Below are positions 1 to 8,877 of a stretch of DNA of 36,198 bases, in pieces; position 1 is the first letter of the stretch, and every line of letters begins with the position of its first letter. This stretch comes from Hyphococcus sp. (GTDB lineage: Bacteria > Pseudomonadota > Alphaproteobacteria > Caulobacterales > Parvularculaceae), in NCBI GenBank assembly GCA_021776295.1, contig JAJFGE010000072.1, positions 1 to 36,198 on the forward strand, read 5' to 3'. A program made the translations under genes and the position numbers. Below the pieces are notes generated by a model, which saw nothing but the letters and a program-made list of their open reading frames with translations, made no database searches and was not told where the DNA came from.

Positions 1-75
1 GAGGCGCTCGCCGCCCACGGCGTCACCCCACATCATCGCAAGAGCTTCGCCCCAATCCACAATATGTTGTATGCG

Positions 76-99
<24 letters not shown>
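1..99 (+). CDS. rnhB: Ribonuclease HII, C-terminal end (partial)
   Basis: The window opens inside an open frame that encodes 32 residues and stops with TGA at 97-99. The tail reads HGVTPHHRKSFAPI, which matches the conserved C-terminal segment of RNase HII (HG..p.HR.SFaP). RNase HII cuts the RNA strand of RNA-DNA hybrids and removes misincorporated ribonucleotides. Synteny supports the call: rnhB lies immediately upstream of ccrM in Caulobacter and relatives, and ccrM follows here. Only the extreme C-terminus is present, so the catalytic residues cannot be seen. The identification rests on this short motif and on the neighbour. Confidence 0.72.
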
Positions 100-1338
<1,239 letters not shown>

Positions 1339-1438
1339 GCGGCGGCGCGCCGTCACTGAATCACGGCCCGTAAACAGTCACACGAAACCCGCGAGGCGCG
1401 ACCCCCGCAGGTTTTGGATTTAAATTTATACGATCATC

Positions 1439-2026
1439 TTACTGATTATCGCCTCTGAGGCACCATTTGTTTTGCGCCCCGGCTTCGCAAAACCAGCCAT
1501 AGGCGCCGCCAGTGTAAAGCGAGGCGCGGGCATCTGTCGCCGGCGCCTCAATCTCCACCTTATCGATTGGCGTGTCGGCGGCGAGCACCACTGAGAGCTG
1601 GCGCCGCGTCGTCAAGACAAGGCCCTCACCTTCCTGAGCATTGCGCAGAACATCAGGAACGGCGGCCTTGGCTACCACTCGCTCACCCGCATAGCCGGTA
1701 ACGAAAACCATGTCGCCCTCAAGATCCTTGCCTTCGCGGTTGGCCGCCATAAGCGGCACTCGCGCAACGACCGCCGAATCAAGCGTGATGGTTTCGCCGT
1801 CAATTGTAAAACTGACGACGAGCCCATCGACGGTTTGTTCTTCAGCAAAGGCGTTCAACGGATCTTCCGCCGGATCGATCGCTTTTTCAGGCAGGACACG
1901 AACGGTCCCGCCGTGGGAGGCGTAGGGCGCTTTTTGATCACCCCCATTGCCAGCGGGTTGCGCAGCTGCTGATTGGATGACTGCAGCGCCAACAAAGATA
2001 GCGAGTATGTTCGAGAGTAAGTTCAT
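1439..2026 (-). CDS. Hypothetical exported protein, partner of the upstream metalloprotease-like gene
   Basis: I do not recognise this family. The frame is open from a TTG at 2038, but ATG 2026 is preceded by GGAGG at good distance and gives a 195-residue protein. Its N-terminus is a typical signal peptide (hydrophobic residues 3-20, small residues AAA near 20-22, then Q). The mature part is polar and rich in Val, Ala and acidic residues, with no further membrane segment. Its only cysteines after the signal, in GWFCEAG and NKWC near the C-terminus, are 10 apart and could form a disulfide in the periplasm. The start lies 12 bases after the stop of the lipoprotein at 2039-3205, so the two are almost certainly co-transcribed. 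It could be a partner, substrate or inhibitor of that protein; this is speculation. Confidence 0.6.
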   Translation of the reverse strand: MNLLSNILAIFVGAAVIQSAAAQPAGNGGDQKAPYASHGGTVRVLPEKAIDPAEDPLNAFAEEQTVDGLVVSFTIDGETITLDSAVVARVPLMAANREGKDLEGDMVFVTGYAGERVVAKAAVPDVLRNAQEGEGLVLTTRRQLSVVLAADTPIDKVEIEAPATDARASLYTGGAYGWFCEAGAQNKWCLRGDNQ

Positions 2027-2038
2027 TATCGCCTCCAA

Positions 2039-3205
2039 TTAGTAACAGTTGCCGCTAAAGCAACTCGAGATGATATTGTTGACGGCCTTGGCGGATAAGG
2101 TTCGCCAATCGCTCGATAGGGTGCGGTCTTCCATGGTTGTGGAATTGCCGTCATCATTGCGCCATTTGCCCGTTGCGCCGATTTCGGCGCATTGCGCAAT
2201 CGGCAGGCCGTTTGCGGACGAGGCGCTTTCACATGCCGCCTTAGCGGCAAAGACATTGTTCGGATTCGACGCCGCCCAAATGCCGCCGCCGTCATATTCA
2301 TCACCAAGGCCGAACATGAAATGTCCGGATTCATGCAAGAGGACCCAGGCGGCGTCGCCGAGGTTTGTCTGCGCCGTGCCAGCGCCGCCGCCAAGCGTGA
2401 TCGACGCGCAATCGCGGAACGCATTACGATGCAAGATGGCTGTGCCGTCAAAGATGGCACGCACCGTGGAGGCGGGCGCATTAAAGCTGCGCGTGCAGCC
2501 CTCGCCATCCGCGCCATCTGGCCCGGCCCAGACGTTAAACACATTCTTCCAGGTTCGAGTCCATTGTGAAAATTGGTTCGTGTCCGTGTAAAAGAGCGCG
2601 CTCACCATAGGCTGAAGATCGTCGGTGAATGCGCGATAGTTCGGCATATCCTCATCGGGCACAAAACCAAAATCTATCTTATCTTCGCGTGATGTCGACG
2701 ACGAGGGAGTATCGGTGCGCCAAAGAACCGGCCTGGCCGTCTCCCACGGGATGGTTATATTGACGAACCCAAGATTGACTCTCGCTTGCGTCAGTGGCGC
2801 GCCGCCAGCATAGGTAACGGCGCCCGAGCGTGCGGTGCGCCCGCCAGCAGACCGGGCCGTAACGGTATAGGTGATGATCCGCCGGGGCGTAATCGCAATC
2901 GGGAGAGCGCAGGTTACCTCCGTCGTGACGTCCGGATAGACACAGACGACACCCATGCCCACCGCGCTCTGGCGGCACGGAATGATGCTTGGCAGGAAAC
3001 TGCCTGAACAAGCTGTAATCTCACCGACAATAGCGGAGATCGAAACCTCCCGAATGCCATCACGCGATTCTCGCGCGGTCGCCGTAATTGTAGAGGTGTG
3101 GTTTTCCGCCCTGTATAGCGGGTCATGTAGCGCCGATACTCGCGGCGTACCCGCACAGCCGGCGGCAAATAGCAACAAAATCAAAGTAGATAATAGCGTT
3201 CGCAT
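2039..3205 (-). CDS. Lipoprotein with HExxH zinc-protease motif (M64-like zincin)
   Basis: A 388-residue protein with a lipoprotein signal (LLLFAAGC, lipid-bearing Cys17). A zincin active site, HESGH, sits at residues 291-295, followed by FMFGLGDEY with Asp302-Glu303-Tyr304. HExGH...L.DEY is the arrangement seen in IgA-peptidase M64-type and related secreted metallopeptidases, in which the two His bind zinc, Glu is the general base and the downstream acidic residue can be the third ligand. The N-terminal ~130 residues contain several Cys and a Val/Thr-rich stretch suggestive of a beta-sandwich domain. GGGGGAG precedes the ATG by 3 bases. It is the first gene of a two-gene unit with 1439-2026. 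Substrate unknown; M64 membership is by motif only. Confidence 0.7.
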   Translation of the reverse strand: MRTLLSTLILLLFAAGCAGTPRVSALHDPLYRAENHTSTITATARESRDGIREVSISAIVGEITACSGSFLPSIIPCRQSAVGMGVVCVYPDVTTEVTCALPIAITPRRIITYTVTARSAGGRTARSGAVTYAGGAPLTQARVNLGFVNITIPWETARPVLWRTDTPSSSTSREDKIDFGFVPDEDMPNYRAFTDDLQPMVSALFYTDTNQFSQWTRTWKNVFNVWAGPDGADGEGCTRSFNAPASTVRAIFDGTAILHRNAFRDCASITLGGGAGTAQTNLGDAAWVLLHESGHFMFGLGDEYDGGGIWAASNPNNVFAAKAACESASSANGLPIAQCAEIGATGKWRNDDGNSTTMEDRTLSSDWRTLSAKAVNNIISSCFSGNCY

Positions 3206-3462
3206 AAGCTCCCCCGAGAATGCGGTGTGGATGAAAAATCAGTTACGCCACCGCGGTGATCTTGCCACTATCCCCGGTTGATAGCAAGGCGCAAATATTA
3301 CCCAGGCTTGCAAGTCAGCTTTAGCCGTAACGGCATATTATATATATACTCTGTAAACTGATTACCAACAATATGAGAGTGACTTGCATTGTAGCACAAA
3401 TAGCGATCAGCGCTCTGCCAGTTTGAGTAGACGCCGTCCGCATCACCAGCTAAACCTGCACC

Positions 3463-4986
3463 ATGTCCTGGGACAAACAACGCGAAGAACTCAACCGCCG
3501 CCAGGCCCTTGCTGAGAAGATGGGCGGGGCGGAAAAGCTCAGCCGCCAACATGGGCGCGGCAAGCTGGATGCGCGCGAGCGCTTGCGCCGCCTGCTCGAC
3601 AAAAACTCATTCCGTGAGATCGGAAAAATTGCCGGCAGGGGCGCCTATGACGAGGCTGGCGCGCTTGCCGATTTCTCACCATCTAATTTCATCTTTGGCC
3701 GGGGGCGGATCAATGGCGAGACGGTGGTCGCCTCCGCTGACGACTTCACCGTGCGCGGCGGCGCAGCGGACGCGGCGATCCACCGCAAGTTCGCGATGGC
3801 CGAGCAGATGGCGCATGAGTTGAAGCTCCCACTGATCCGCATGATCGACGGCACTGGCGGCGGCGGCTCGGTGAAGATGCTGGAGGATATGGGGTTCACT
3901 TACGTGCCTTATGTGCCCGGCTGGGAGCATGTGGTCAAAAATTTGAAAACCGTGCCGGTGGTGGCGCTCGCCCTTGGTCCCACAGCCGGGCTTGGCGCGG
4001 CGCGCATGGTCGCTAGCCATTATTCGGTGATGGTGCGCGGGCTGGCGCAAATTTTCACCGCCGGCCCGGCGGTCGTCGCAGGCATGGGCGCCGGAAGCAA
4101 TGCTCTTGATAAGGAGCAATTAGGCGGCGCGGACATACATACGCGCAACGGCGTCATCGACGACGAGGCGGAAAGCGAAGATGACGCATTTGCGATGGCG
4201 CGCACGTTCCTGTCCTATCTGCCTGCGCATAGGCGCGCGCGGGCCGCACGCACAACGCCCCATGACAGAGCGAACCGCAGGGAGGAAAAACTTCTCTCCG
4301 CCGTGCCGGAGAACAGCCGCGAGGCCTATTCGATGCGCCGCATTCTTGAGCTGGTCGCCGACAAGGGCACGGTGTTTGAAATGGGACGGCGCTGGGGCCG
4401 CGCGGTGATTACGGCTTTTGCGCGGTTTGACGGCTGGCCGGTGGCGGTGTTGGCGTCCGATCCGACTTTTCTTGGCGGCTCGTGGACGGCGGACACAGCG
4501 GAAAAAGCTCGGCGATTTGTGTCGCTTGCAGAGCAGTTCCGCCTGCCGGTCATTCATCTGGTCGACAATCCGGGCTTTATGATTGGGCTGGAGGCGGAAC
4601 GCGCCGCCACTATCCGCCGCGGCGTTGAGGCGATGAATGCGGTCTATGAGACAACTGTTCCGTGGGCGTCGGTCATCATCCGCAAGGCATATGGTGTCGC
4701 CGGGGCTGCGATGTCTGACCATACGCGGTTTCAATATCGTTTCGCCTGGCCGTCGGGCGACTGGGGCTCGCTGCCGATGGAGGGCGGCGTGGAGGTCGCC
4801 TATAAAGCTGAGCTGGAACGCGCCGACGACCCCGCTGCGGCGCTCTCAGAAATCAAAGCCCGGCTCGAACGCGTCACCTCGCCGTTTCGCACCGCCGAGC
4901 AGTTCCTCATCGAAGACATTATCGATCCGCGCGACACCCGCCCGTTATTATGTGAATTTGCAGAATTGGCGCAGCGGCAGCTTTAA
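3463..4986 (+). CDS. Acyl-CoA carboxylase carboxyltransferase (beta) subunit
   Basis: A 507-residue protein with the two crotonase-like halves of biotin-dependent carboxyltransferases (acetyl/propionyl/methylcrotonyl-CoA carboxylase beta subunits). Motifs include GRGKLDARERL (31-41), the N-terminal oxyanion-hole glycines GTGGGGS (130-136), VDNPGFMIG (367-375) and the C-terminal glycine/alanine loop YGVAGAAMSDH (410-420). These subunits transfer a carboxyl group from carboxybiotin to an acyl-CoA in the cytoplasm. No biotin carboxylase or biotin carrier gene is adjacent, so the partner must be encoded elsewhere or the enzyme differs in function. The substrate cannot be read from the sequence: propionyl-CoA carboxylase PccB or a geranyl/methylcrotonyl type are both possible. 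ATG 3463 puts the family N-terminus in place. The 257 bases upstream are AT-richer than the surroundings and probably hold the promoter. Confidence 0.88.
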   Translation: MSWDKQREELNRRQALAEKMGGAEKLSRQHGRGKLDARERLRRLLDKNSFREIGKIAGRGAYDEAGALADFSPSNFIFGRGRINGETVVASADDFTVRGGAADAAIHRKFAMAEQMAHELKLPLIRMIDGTGGGGSVKMLEDMGFTYVPYVPGWEHVVKNLKTVPVVALALGPTAGLGAARMVASHYSVMVRGLAQIFTAGPAVVAGMGAGSNALDKEQLGGADIHTRNGVIDDEAESEDDAFAMARTFLSYLPAHRRARAARTTPHDRANRREEKLLSAVPENSREAYSMRRILELVADKGTVFEMGRRWGRAVITAFARFDGWPVAVLASDPTFLGGSWTADTAEKARRFVSLAEQFRLPVIHLVDNPGFMIGLEAERAATIRRGVEAMNAVYETTVPWASVIIRKAYGVAGAAMSDHTRFQYRFAWPSGDWGSLPMEGGVEVAYKAELERADDPAAALSEIKARLERVTSPFRTAEQFLIEDIIDPRDTRPLLCEFAELAQRQL

Positions 4987-5020
4987 GCAGGTTTATTTTT
5001 CCCCGTTCATTCCGGCGCCC

Positions 5021-5196
5021 GCGCGCGAAGGCGTGCAGATTATGGATTGATCGCTTTGCGCTCCGCGCGCGAAGGCGCGCAGATTATGGAGTGATCGCTT
5101 TGCGCTCCGCGCGCGAAGGCGCGCAGATTATGGATTGATCGCTTTGCGATCGGCGCGCGAAGGCGCGCAGATTATGGATTGATCGCTTTGCGATCG
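5021..5196. repeat. Four tandem copies of a 44-bp unit
   Basis: Units span 5021-5064, 5065-5108, 5109-5152 and 5153-5196, in exact 44-base register and differing at only a few positions (mainly the last four bases, ctcc versus atcg, plus a t/g and a c/t change). Each unit contains two short dyads, GCGCGCGAAGGCGCGC and GATCGCTTTGCGATC. The last copy runs directly into the palindromic element at 5197-5262. There is no coding sense and there are no variable spacers, so this is not a CRISPR array. It looks like local amplification of part of a REP-type palindrome downstream of the carboxyltransferase gene. Confidence 0.9.
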
Positions 5197-5262
5197 GGCC
5201 GGGATCCAGTTATGATGTGCTTTGCATGTTTCTGGATCCCCGCTTTCGCGGGGATGAGCGGA
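5197..5262. repeat. REP-like palindromic element
   Basis: Two inverted pieces, GGGATCCAG (5205-5213) and CTGGATCCC (5232-5240), flank about 18 bases. The second piece continues into a GC-rich hairpin, CCCCGCTTTCGCGGGG, ending in atgagcgg. The 30 bases at 5232-5261 occur identically at 22389-22418 inside the gcv operon, which shows that this is a dispersed repeat. Elements of this general sequence are common between genes in alphaproteobacteria. Confidence 0.8.
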
Positions 5263-5309
5263 GTGAGTTGTGAACTTAACGCTTCATTATGGCATGCAAT
5301 GCGCCGACA

Positions 5310-5339
5310 ATGCTCAACCACCCCCCCCCCGTTGAGCAT
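5310..5339. repeat. Perfect 9-bp inverted repeat around a C10 tract
   Basis: ATGCTCAAC (5310-5318) and GTTGAGCAT (5331-5339) pair perfectly and enclose a 12-base loop that is CA plus ten C (5321-5330). The hairpin begins 4 bases after the stop of the minus-strand gene 5344-6300, where its transcript has a G10 loop. There is no U-tract, so it is not a classic intrinsic terminator. It may stabilise or end the 3' end of that transcript. A homopolymer of ten is prone to length change. Confidence 0.75.
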
Positions 5340-5343
5340 CCCG

Positions 5344-6300
5344 CTATATTGCGCTAAGAGCCGTATACGGATTATCAGGATCGCTGACGGCGAAGACGCC
5401 TGCTGTATTTTCCGCGCCCGGCTCAACCTCAACAACACTAAACGCACCGGCGCCGCTCTCTTCTTCGTCAACGCGCGTATCCTCGCGCAACACCTCGGCT
5501 TCGGCCTGGCGCTCGGCGCGTGCATCGGCGGTTGCCTGAATGATCTGGGCTTGTGCGGCTTGCGCGATGGCGCGGTCCGGCCCGGACGGGTCAGCCGGCG
5601 CTAACGCCGCGGCCGCGACAATGCGCATCTTGGCGATGGTCGCCTCGGGGCTGGCTTCCGGCGACATATCGATCGGCACCGCGCCGCCTATTGCATATTG
5701 CTGGCCGTCAGGACCTTTTTGAAAGGAAAAGGAAATCGCGCCGCCATGACGGCCCGCGGTGTTTTTGTGCGCTTGCTCATGGGCGCGGACTTCGCGGTCG
5801 CGCGCCTTCAATTCCTGAACCGCTTTTTCTTCTTCCGGCGTCAGCCCGGTGGGGCCGTGCTCTTCGTCGTGGCCCACGGCAACTTCTTCACTGGCGGCCT
5901 TCGTCTGGTCGGCAAAATTCACGCGGGCTTTTTCCAGCCCCTCAGCAGCCTCAGCTCCGGCCTCAGTATTGGCGGCGCTAACTTGCCTGGCGTTGGCTTC
6001 CGGCGCCGCAGTCTGCTCAGACTTTTGCGCAGTGGCGGGCTTATCAGCGCCCTCGCGCGCGGCTTCAATCGCGCTGCGCACCACCGCGCCGGAAAGCGAA
6101 CGGTCGCTCGCGGTTGGGATCGGCGCCGGGCGCTGGCTGATATTAGCGTCACCGGCGCGCTGGGTTAACGATTGCTCGCCAAGCTGGCGCAGCGCCGCGC
6201 CCGGATCGTTTACCAACCGGTCGAGACCTTTGGCCTGCATGCCCGTCACCGCCAAAATCTGGCGCGAGGGGAACGCAGATATAGAACCAAATCCATCCAT
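5344..6300 (-). CDS. SprA-related putative metalloprotease (HEQAH)
   Basis: A 318-residue protein without signal peptide or membrane segment. Residues 1-150 are low-complexity and Ala/Glu-rich, probably disordered. The conserved core starts at LTPEEEKAVQELKARDREVRAHEQAH, a hallmark of the SprA-related family (PF12118-type), with zincin motif HEQAH at 174-178. It is followed by GPDGQQYAIGGAVPIDMSPE and the helical segment around AALAPADPSGPDR, both typical of the family. Two His and one Glu suggest zinc and hydrolase activity, but to my knowledge family function is poorly established. ATG 6300 has no obvious ribosome site. The 98 bases upstream to the next gene are AT-rich and may contain its promoter. 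The stop is followed immediately by the G10-loop hairpin. Confidence 0.82.
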   Translation of the reverse strand: MDGFGSISAFPSRQILAVTGMQAKGLDRLVNDPGAALRQLGEQSLTQRAGDANISQRPAPIPTASDRSLSGAVVRSAIEAAREGADKPATAQKSEQTAAPEANARQVSAANTEAGAEAAEGLEKARVNFADQTKAASEEVAVGHDEEHGPTGLTPEEEKAVQELKARDREVRAHEQAHKNTAGRHGGAISFSFQKGPDGQQYAIGGAVPIDMSPEASPEATIAKMRIVAAAALAPADPSGPDRAIAQAAQAQIIQATADARAERQAEAEVLREDTRVDEEESGAGAFSVVEVEPGAENTAGVFAVSDPDNPYTALSAI

Positions 6301-6398
6301 AATGGGTTAGTTTTACCACGCAACAATCAATAAATGATTATTGCCGAAATGTTAAAACCTGGCGTTAAAATTTTCAGCGACGGGGAAACTTTCAGCGC

Positions 6399-7148
6399 CT
6401 ACTCCACCTTCACCGCCAATGTATCGTGATGGCCGGAAATCAGTGAGCGGAGATAAAACGAAATATCGGCCCGGTCTTTAAAGCCTGCGTCTTTCGCCGC
6501 CTGCTCTTTTTCTTCATCCGTGACGTGTGCGGGCGCGGCGAACGCCACAAAGTTTTTGTGAAAGCCGATGGTGAAGACATCGACATCGGAGCCGGCGGCG
6601 CGATGGAAAATCATATTGGTGGTCTGGCCGGTGGCTTCGAGATACGCGTTTTCCATGCGCCGTTGACCGACAAGTTCGCCGGTCTGGCCGGGCGCGGCGT
6701 GGAACATCTCGATGTGATAAAACCCGTTCTCGGCAAACTCACGTTCCAGCTCCTCCAAAGGCGGCCCATAGGCGAAGTGATCTTCCTGAAATGCAACCAG
6801 GGCAAATCCCGGCGCGGCTTGGGCGCCATATTTCTCCGCCGCGGCAGCACGACGTTTGGTTTTTGACTTTGAATGATACGCTGTCCAGCTTTCCATCGGC
6901 TCGATCTTTAAAAGGTCCCATTGATCGCCTTGGCTATGGCGCATCACGAAAGGCGGGTGTTCGCCGGCTTCTTTGAAATAATCCGACGCCTTCATCTCCG
7001 CGATCCAGTCCAGCAATGCTTCCAGTCTACCGGTCTCGGCGCGCACGGTTGATACACGGTAGAGATAATCGCCCTCGCGCTGCCCGGCATTTGCCGGCGC
7101 CAGCATGGCGACGACAAACACGATGAACCCGGCCAATCGAATAATCAT
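6399..7148 (-). CDS. Exported protein of unknown function, coupled to mutY
   Basis: A 249-residue protein with a clear signal peptide (MIIRLAGFIVFVVAMLAPANA, probable cleavage after ANA near 21). The mature part has no membrane segment and no cysteine. It alternates short strands and helices, with two similar-sized halves containing patterns such as YLYRVSTVRAETGR and YHIEMFHAAPGQTGEL. These resemble the dimeric alpha/beta-barrel (NIPSNAP/ABM-like) fold; this is an impression from the pattern only. It contains several His (HHD, HNRAA-like positions) but no catalytic motif I can name. The start ATG overlaps the mutY stop in an ATGA arrangement, so translation is probably coupled to mutY. No repair-related function is evident in this exported protein. 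Confidence 0.65.
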   Translation of the reverse strand: MIIRLAGFIVFVVAMLAPANAGQREGDYLYRVSTVRAETGRLEALLDWIAEMKASDYFKEAGEHPPFVMRHSQGDQWDLLKIEPMESWTAYHSKSKTKRRAAAAEKYGAQAAPGFALVAFQEDHFAYGPPLEELEREFAENGFYHIEMFHAAPGQTGELVGQRRMENAYLEATGQTTNMIFHRAAGSDVDVFTIGFHKNFVAFAAPAHVTDEEKEQAAKDAGFKDRADISFYLRSLISGHHDTLAVKVE

Positions 7149-8269
7149 TTTTCAAACCCCTTTGTTGTTTGCGCCAAATCTAGCGCCTTTTTCATCACGG
7201 TGGGAAGCCGTGCTTGCTTCGGCGCCAGCCATTGCTGTTCGCGCGCGCGGCGGAAACCCTTTGGGGTCTTGCCGATATAGACCTCGAGCGTCAGGTGGAA
7301 ATGGGTGAATATATGCGTCACCGCGCCGGCGAAGCGCCATTTTGTCGTCGCCGGCGCATGCGCGATAGCTTTGCCCGGCTTATCCGCCCACGGACTTCCC
7401 GGCAGGCCAAGCATGGCGCCAAGCAATCCCTTTTCCGGGCGGCGCTCAAACAAAACCTCGCCTTGCGCATTCACCAGTACAAAGACGGCGCCCTTGCGCC
7501 AGGGTTTTGGTCTCGTTGCCGGTTTGACCGGAAAGTCTTCGGCGCGGCTAAGGCGCTGCGCGGCGCAATGGCCCGCCAGCGGACAGGCAGGACAGTTTGG
7601 CGCCCGGGGCTTACAGACGCCAGCGCCCAAATCCATCAACCCTTGAGCAAAATCGCCTGAGCGCTGTTGCGGCCAGATGGCGCCGGCGCGCTGTTTTATC
7701 AGCGCTTTGGCGCCCGGCAGGGGTTTGTCAATCGCAAAAAGCCGCGAGACGACACGCTCAATATTGCCGTCAACCACCACTGCCAGCCGGTCAAACGCAA
7801 TCGCTGCAATCGCCGCAGCGGTATAATCGCCAATTCCGGGCAGTGTCTTTAATATATCCTCCGTATGGGGAAATTTTCCGCCATGCTCGCGCATCACCGC
7901 CATCGCGCATTTATGCAAATTTCTGGCGCGCGCATAATAGCCAAGCCCCGCCCATTCGCCGAGCACCTCGTCAATGTCCGCCGCCGCCATTGCGGCGACA
8001 TCCGGCCAGCGTTCGAGAAACTTTAAAAACCGCGGCGCAACGCTCGCCACCGCGGTCTGTTGCAACATGATTTCAGACATCCACACTGCGTAAGGGTCAG
8101 GCTGGTGTCCGGCTTTGCGCTGATGCGGGCCGATGCGCCATGGCAGCACCCGCGCATTGGAGTCATACCAGCGCAACACCGCTTTAGAGATTTGCAGCCC
8201 AGGGATTTGGCCAAGGGTTTGGCCAGGCGTTTGGGAAATGTTTTTCACACCGTGCGTTTCGCAAGCCAT
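7145..8269 (-). CDS. mutY: A/G-specific adenine DNA glycosylase MutY
   Basis: MutY removes adenine mispaired with 8-oxoguanine. The frame is open from a GTG at 8329 (394 codons), and in that numbering the features are: catalytic Glu86 in SEIMLQQT, the helix-hairpin-helix LPGIGDYTAAAI (163-174), catalytic Asp187 in VVDGNIERV, and the [4Fe-4S] ligands Cys239, Cys246, Cys249 and Cys255 (C-x6-C-x2-C-x5-C). The Glu-Asp spacing of 101 equals that of E. coli MutY. The C-terminal third is the MutT-like domain that reads 8-oxoG. The start is uncertain: conserved sequence begins only near codon 50, so ATG 8269 (used here) or GTG 8248 avoids overlap with the divergent dciA. The stop overlaps the next gene by 4 bases. 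Confidence 0.93.
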   Translation of the reverse strand: MACETHGVKNISQTPGQTLGQIPGLQISKAVLRWYDSNARVLPWRIGPHQRKAGHQPDPYAVWMSEIMLQQTAVASVAPRFLKFLERWPDVAAMAAADIDEVLGEWAGLGYYARARNLHKCAMAVMREHGGKFPHTEDILKTLPGIGDYTAAAIAAIAFDRLAVVVDGNIERVVSRLFAIDKPLPGAKALIKQRAGAIWPQQRSGDFAQGLMDLGAGVCKPRAPNCPACPLAGHCAAQRLSRAEDFPVKPATRPKPWRKGAVFVLVNAQGEVLFERRPEKGLLGAMLGLPGSPWADKPGKAIAHAPATTKWRFAGAVTHIFTHFHLTLEVYIGKTPKGFRRAREQQWLAPKQARLPTVMKKALDLAQTTKGFEK

Positions 8270-8297
8270 CGCTTGTCTGTATGCTGGCGCGGAACCA

Positions 8298-8768
8298 ATG
8301 CGTAAAGCCGCCATGACCTTTAAAACCACCAGACCCGTCCGCCGCGCCGCGCCGAAAATCGGCCGCGCCAGCGCTTCGGTGTTCTCGCGGCTGTTGAAAA
8401 AAACCAGCTATGCCGAGCCCGGCCTATGCGATCACTGGCCGGATATTGCCGGCCCGGATATTGCCGGCCTGTGCCGTCCGGGACGGCTTGCTGGGCGCGG
8501 CCCTGGCAGAACGCTGGAAATCCACGCCCCTTCCGGCGCCGCTGCCGCGCAGCTGCAAATGCAGACCGACGCGCTATTGGCGCGGGTAAACCGCTATCTC
8601 GGGCCCGGTGCGGTTGCCCGCATCACCATCGTCCATTGCCCTGGCGCGGCCCAGCGCCAGGCCGGGCAAAGCCCGCCAGCGCCCCCGCTCAGCGGCGATG
8701 ACACAACTTTAGGGACGGCGCTGTCATCGTTCCGGGCTGCGATAAGCCGTAAGAATGGCGGCAAATAA
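8298..8768 (+). CDS. dciA: DUF721 family protein, DciA-like helicase loader
   Basis: A 156-residue basic protein. The core pattern fits DUF721/DciA: a conserved Trp-led segment (HWPDIAG), a short strand-rich region (GRTLEIHAPSGAAAAQLQ), then a helix with LLARVNRYLG and a final strand (VARITIVHC). DciA proteins help load the replicative helicase DnaB in bacteria that lack phage-type DnaC/DnaI. ATG 8298 follows GGA at 5 bases; a second ATG at 8313 is possible. It is divergent from mutY and upstream of a DsbA-like gene and smc, an order I recall from other alphaproteobacteria. Oddity: the conserved W..I.G motif contains an in-frame 15-base tandem duplication (8441-8455 and 8456-8470), giving PDIAGPDIAG. 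Confidence 0.75.
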   Translation: MRKAAMTFKTTRPVRRAAPKIGRASASVFSRLLKKTSYAEPGLCDHWPDIAGPDIAGLCRPGRLAGRGPGRTLEIHAPSGAAAAQLQMQTDALLARVNRYLGPGAVARITIVHCPGAAQRQAGQSPPAPPLSGDDTTLGTALSSFRAAISRKNGGK

Positions 8769-8877
8769 CGCTATTTGAGGGCTTGCGCCGGGCGCCGCCT
8801 TACGCGATTTTGCTGCAATCCCGGCGTTGCCGCGCCGGCGCCGATTTCCTGCGGCCTTGCCCCGCCGCCGCCAGCTA

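Noticed and set aside
5021-5196. CRISPR-like array
   Set aside because: The 44-base units are contiguous with no variable spacers, and no cas genes are nearby.
8270-8329. mutY starting at GTG 8329
   Set aside because: This would overlap dciA, and the residues before about codon 45 show no conservation; a later start is more likely.
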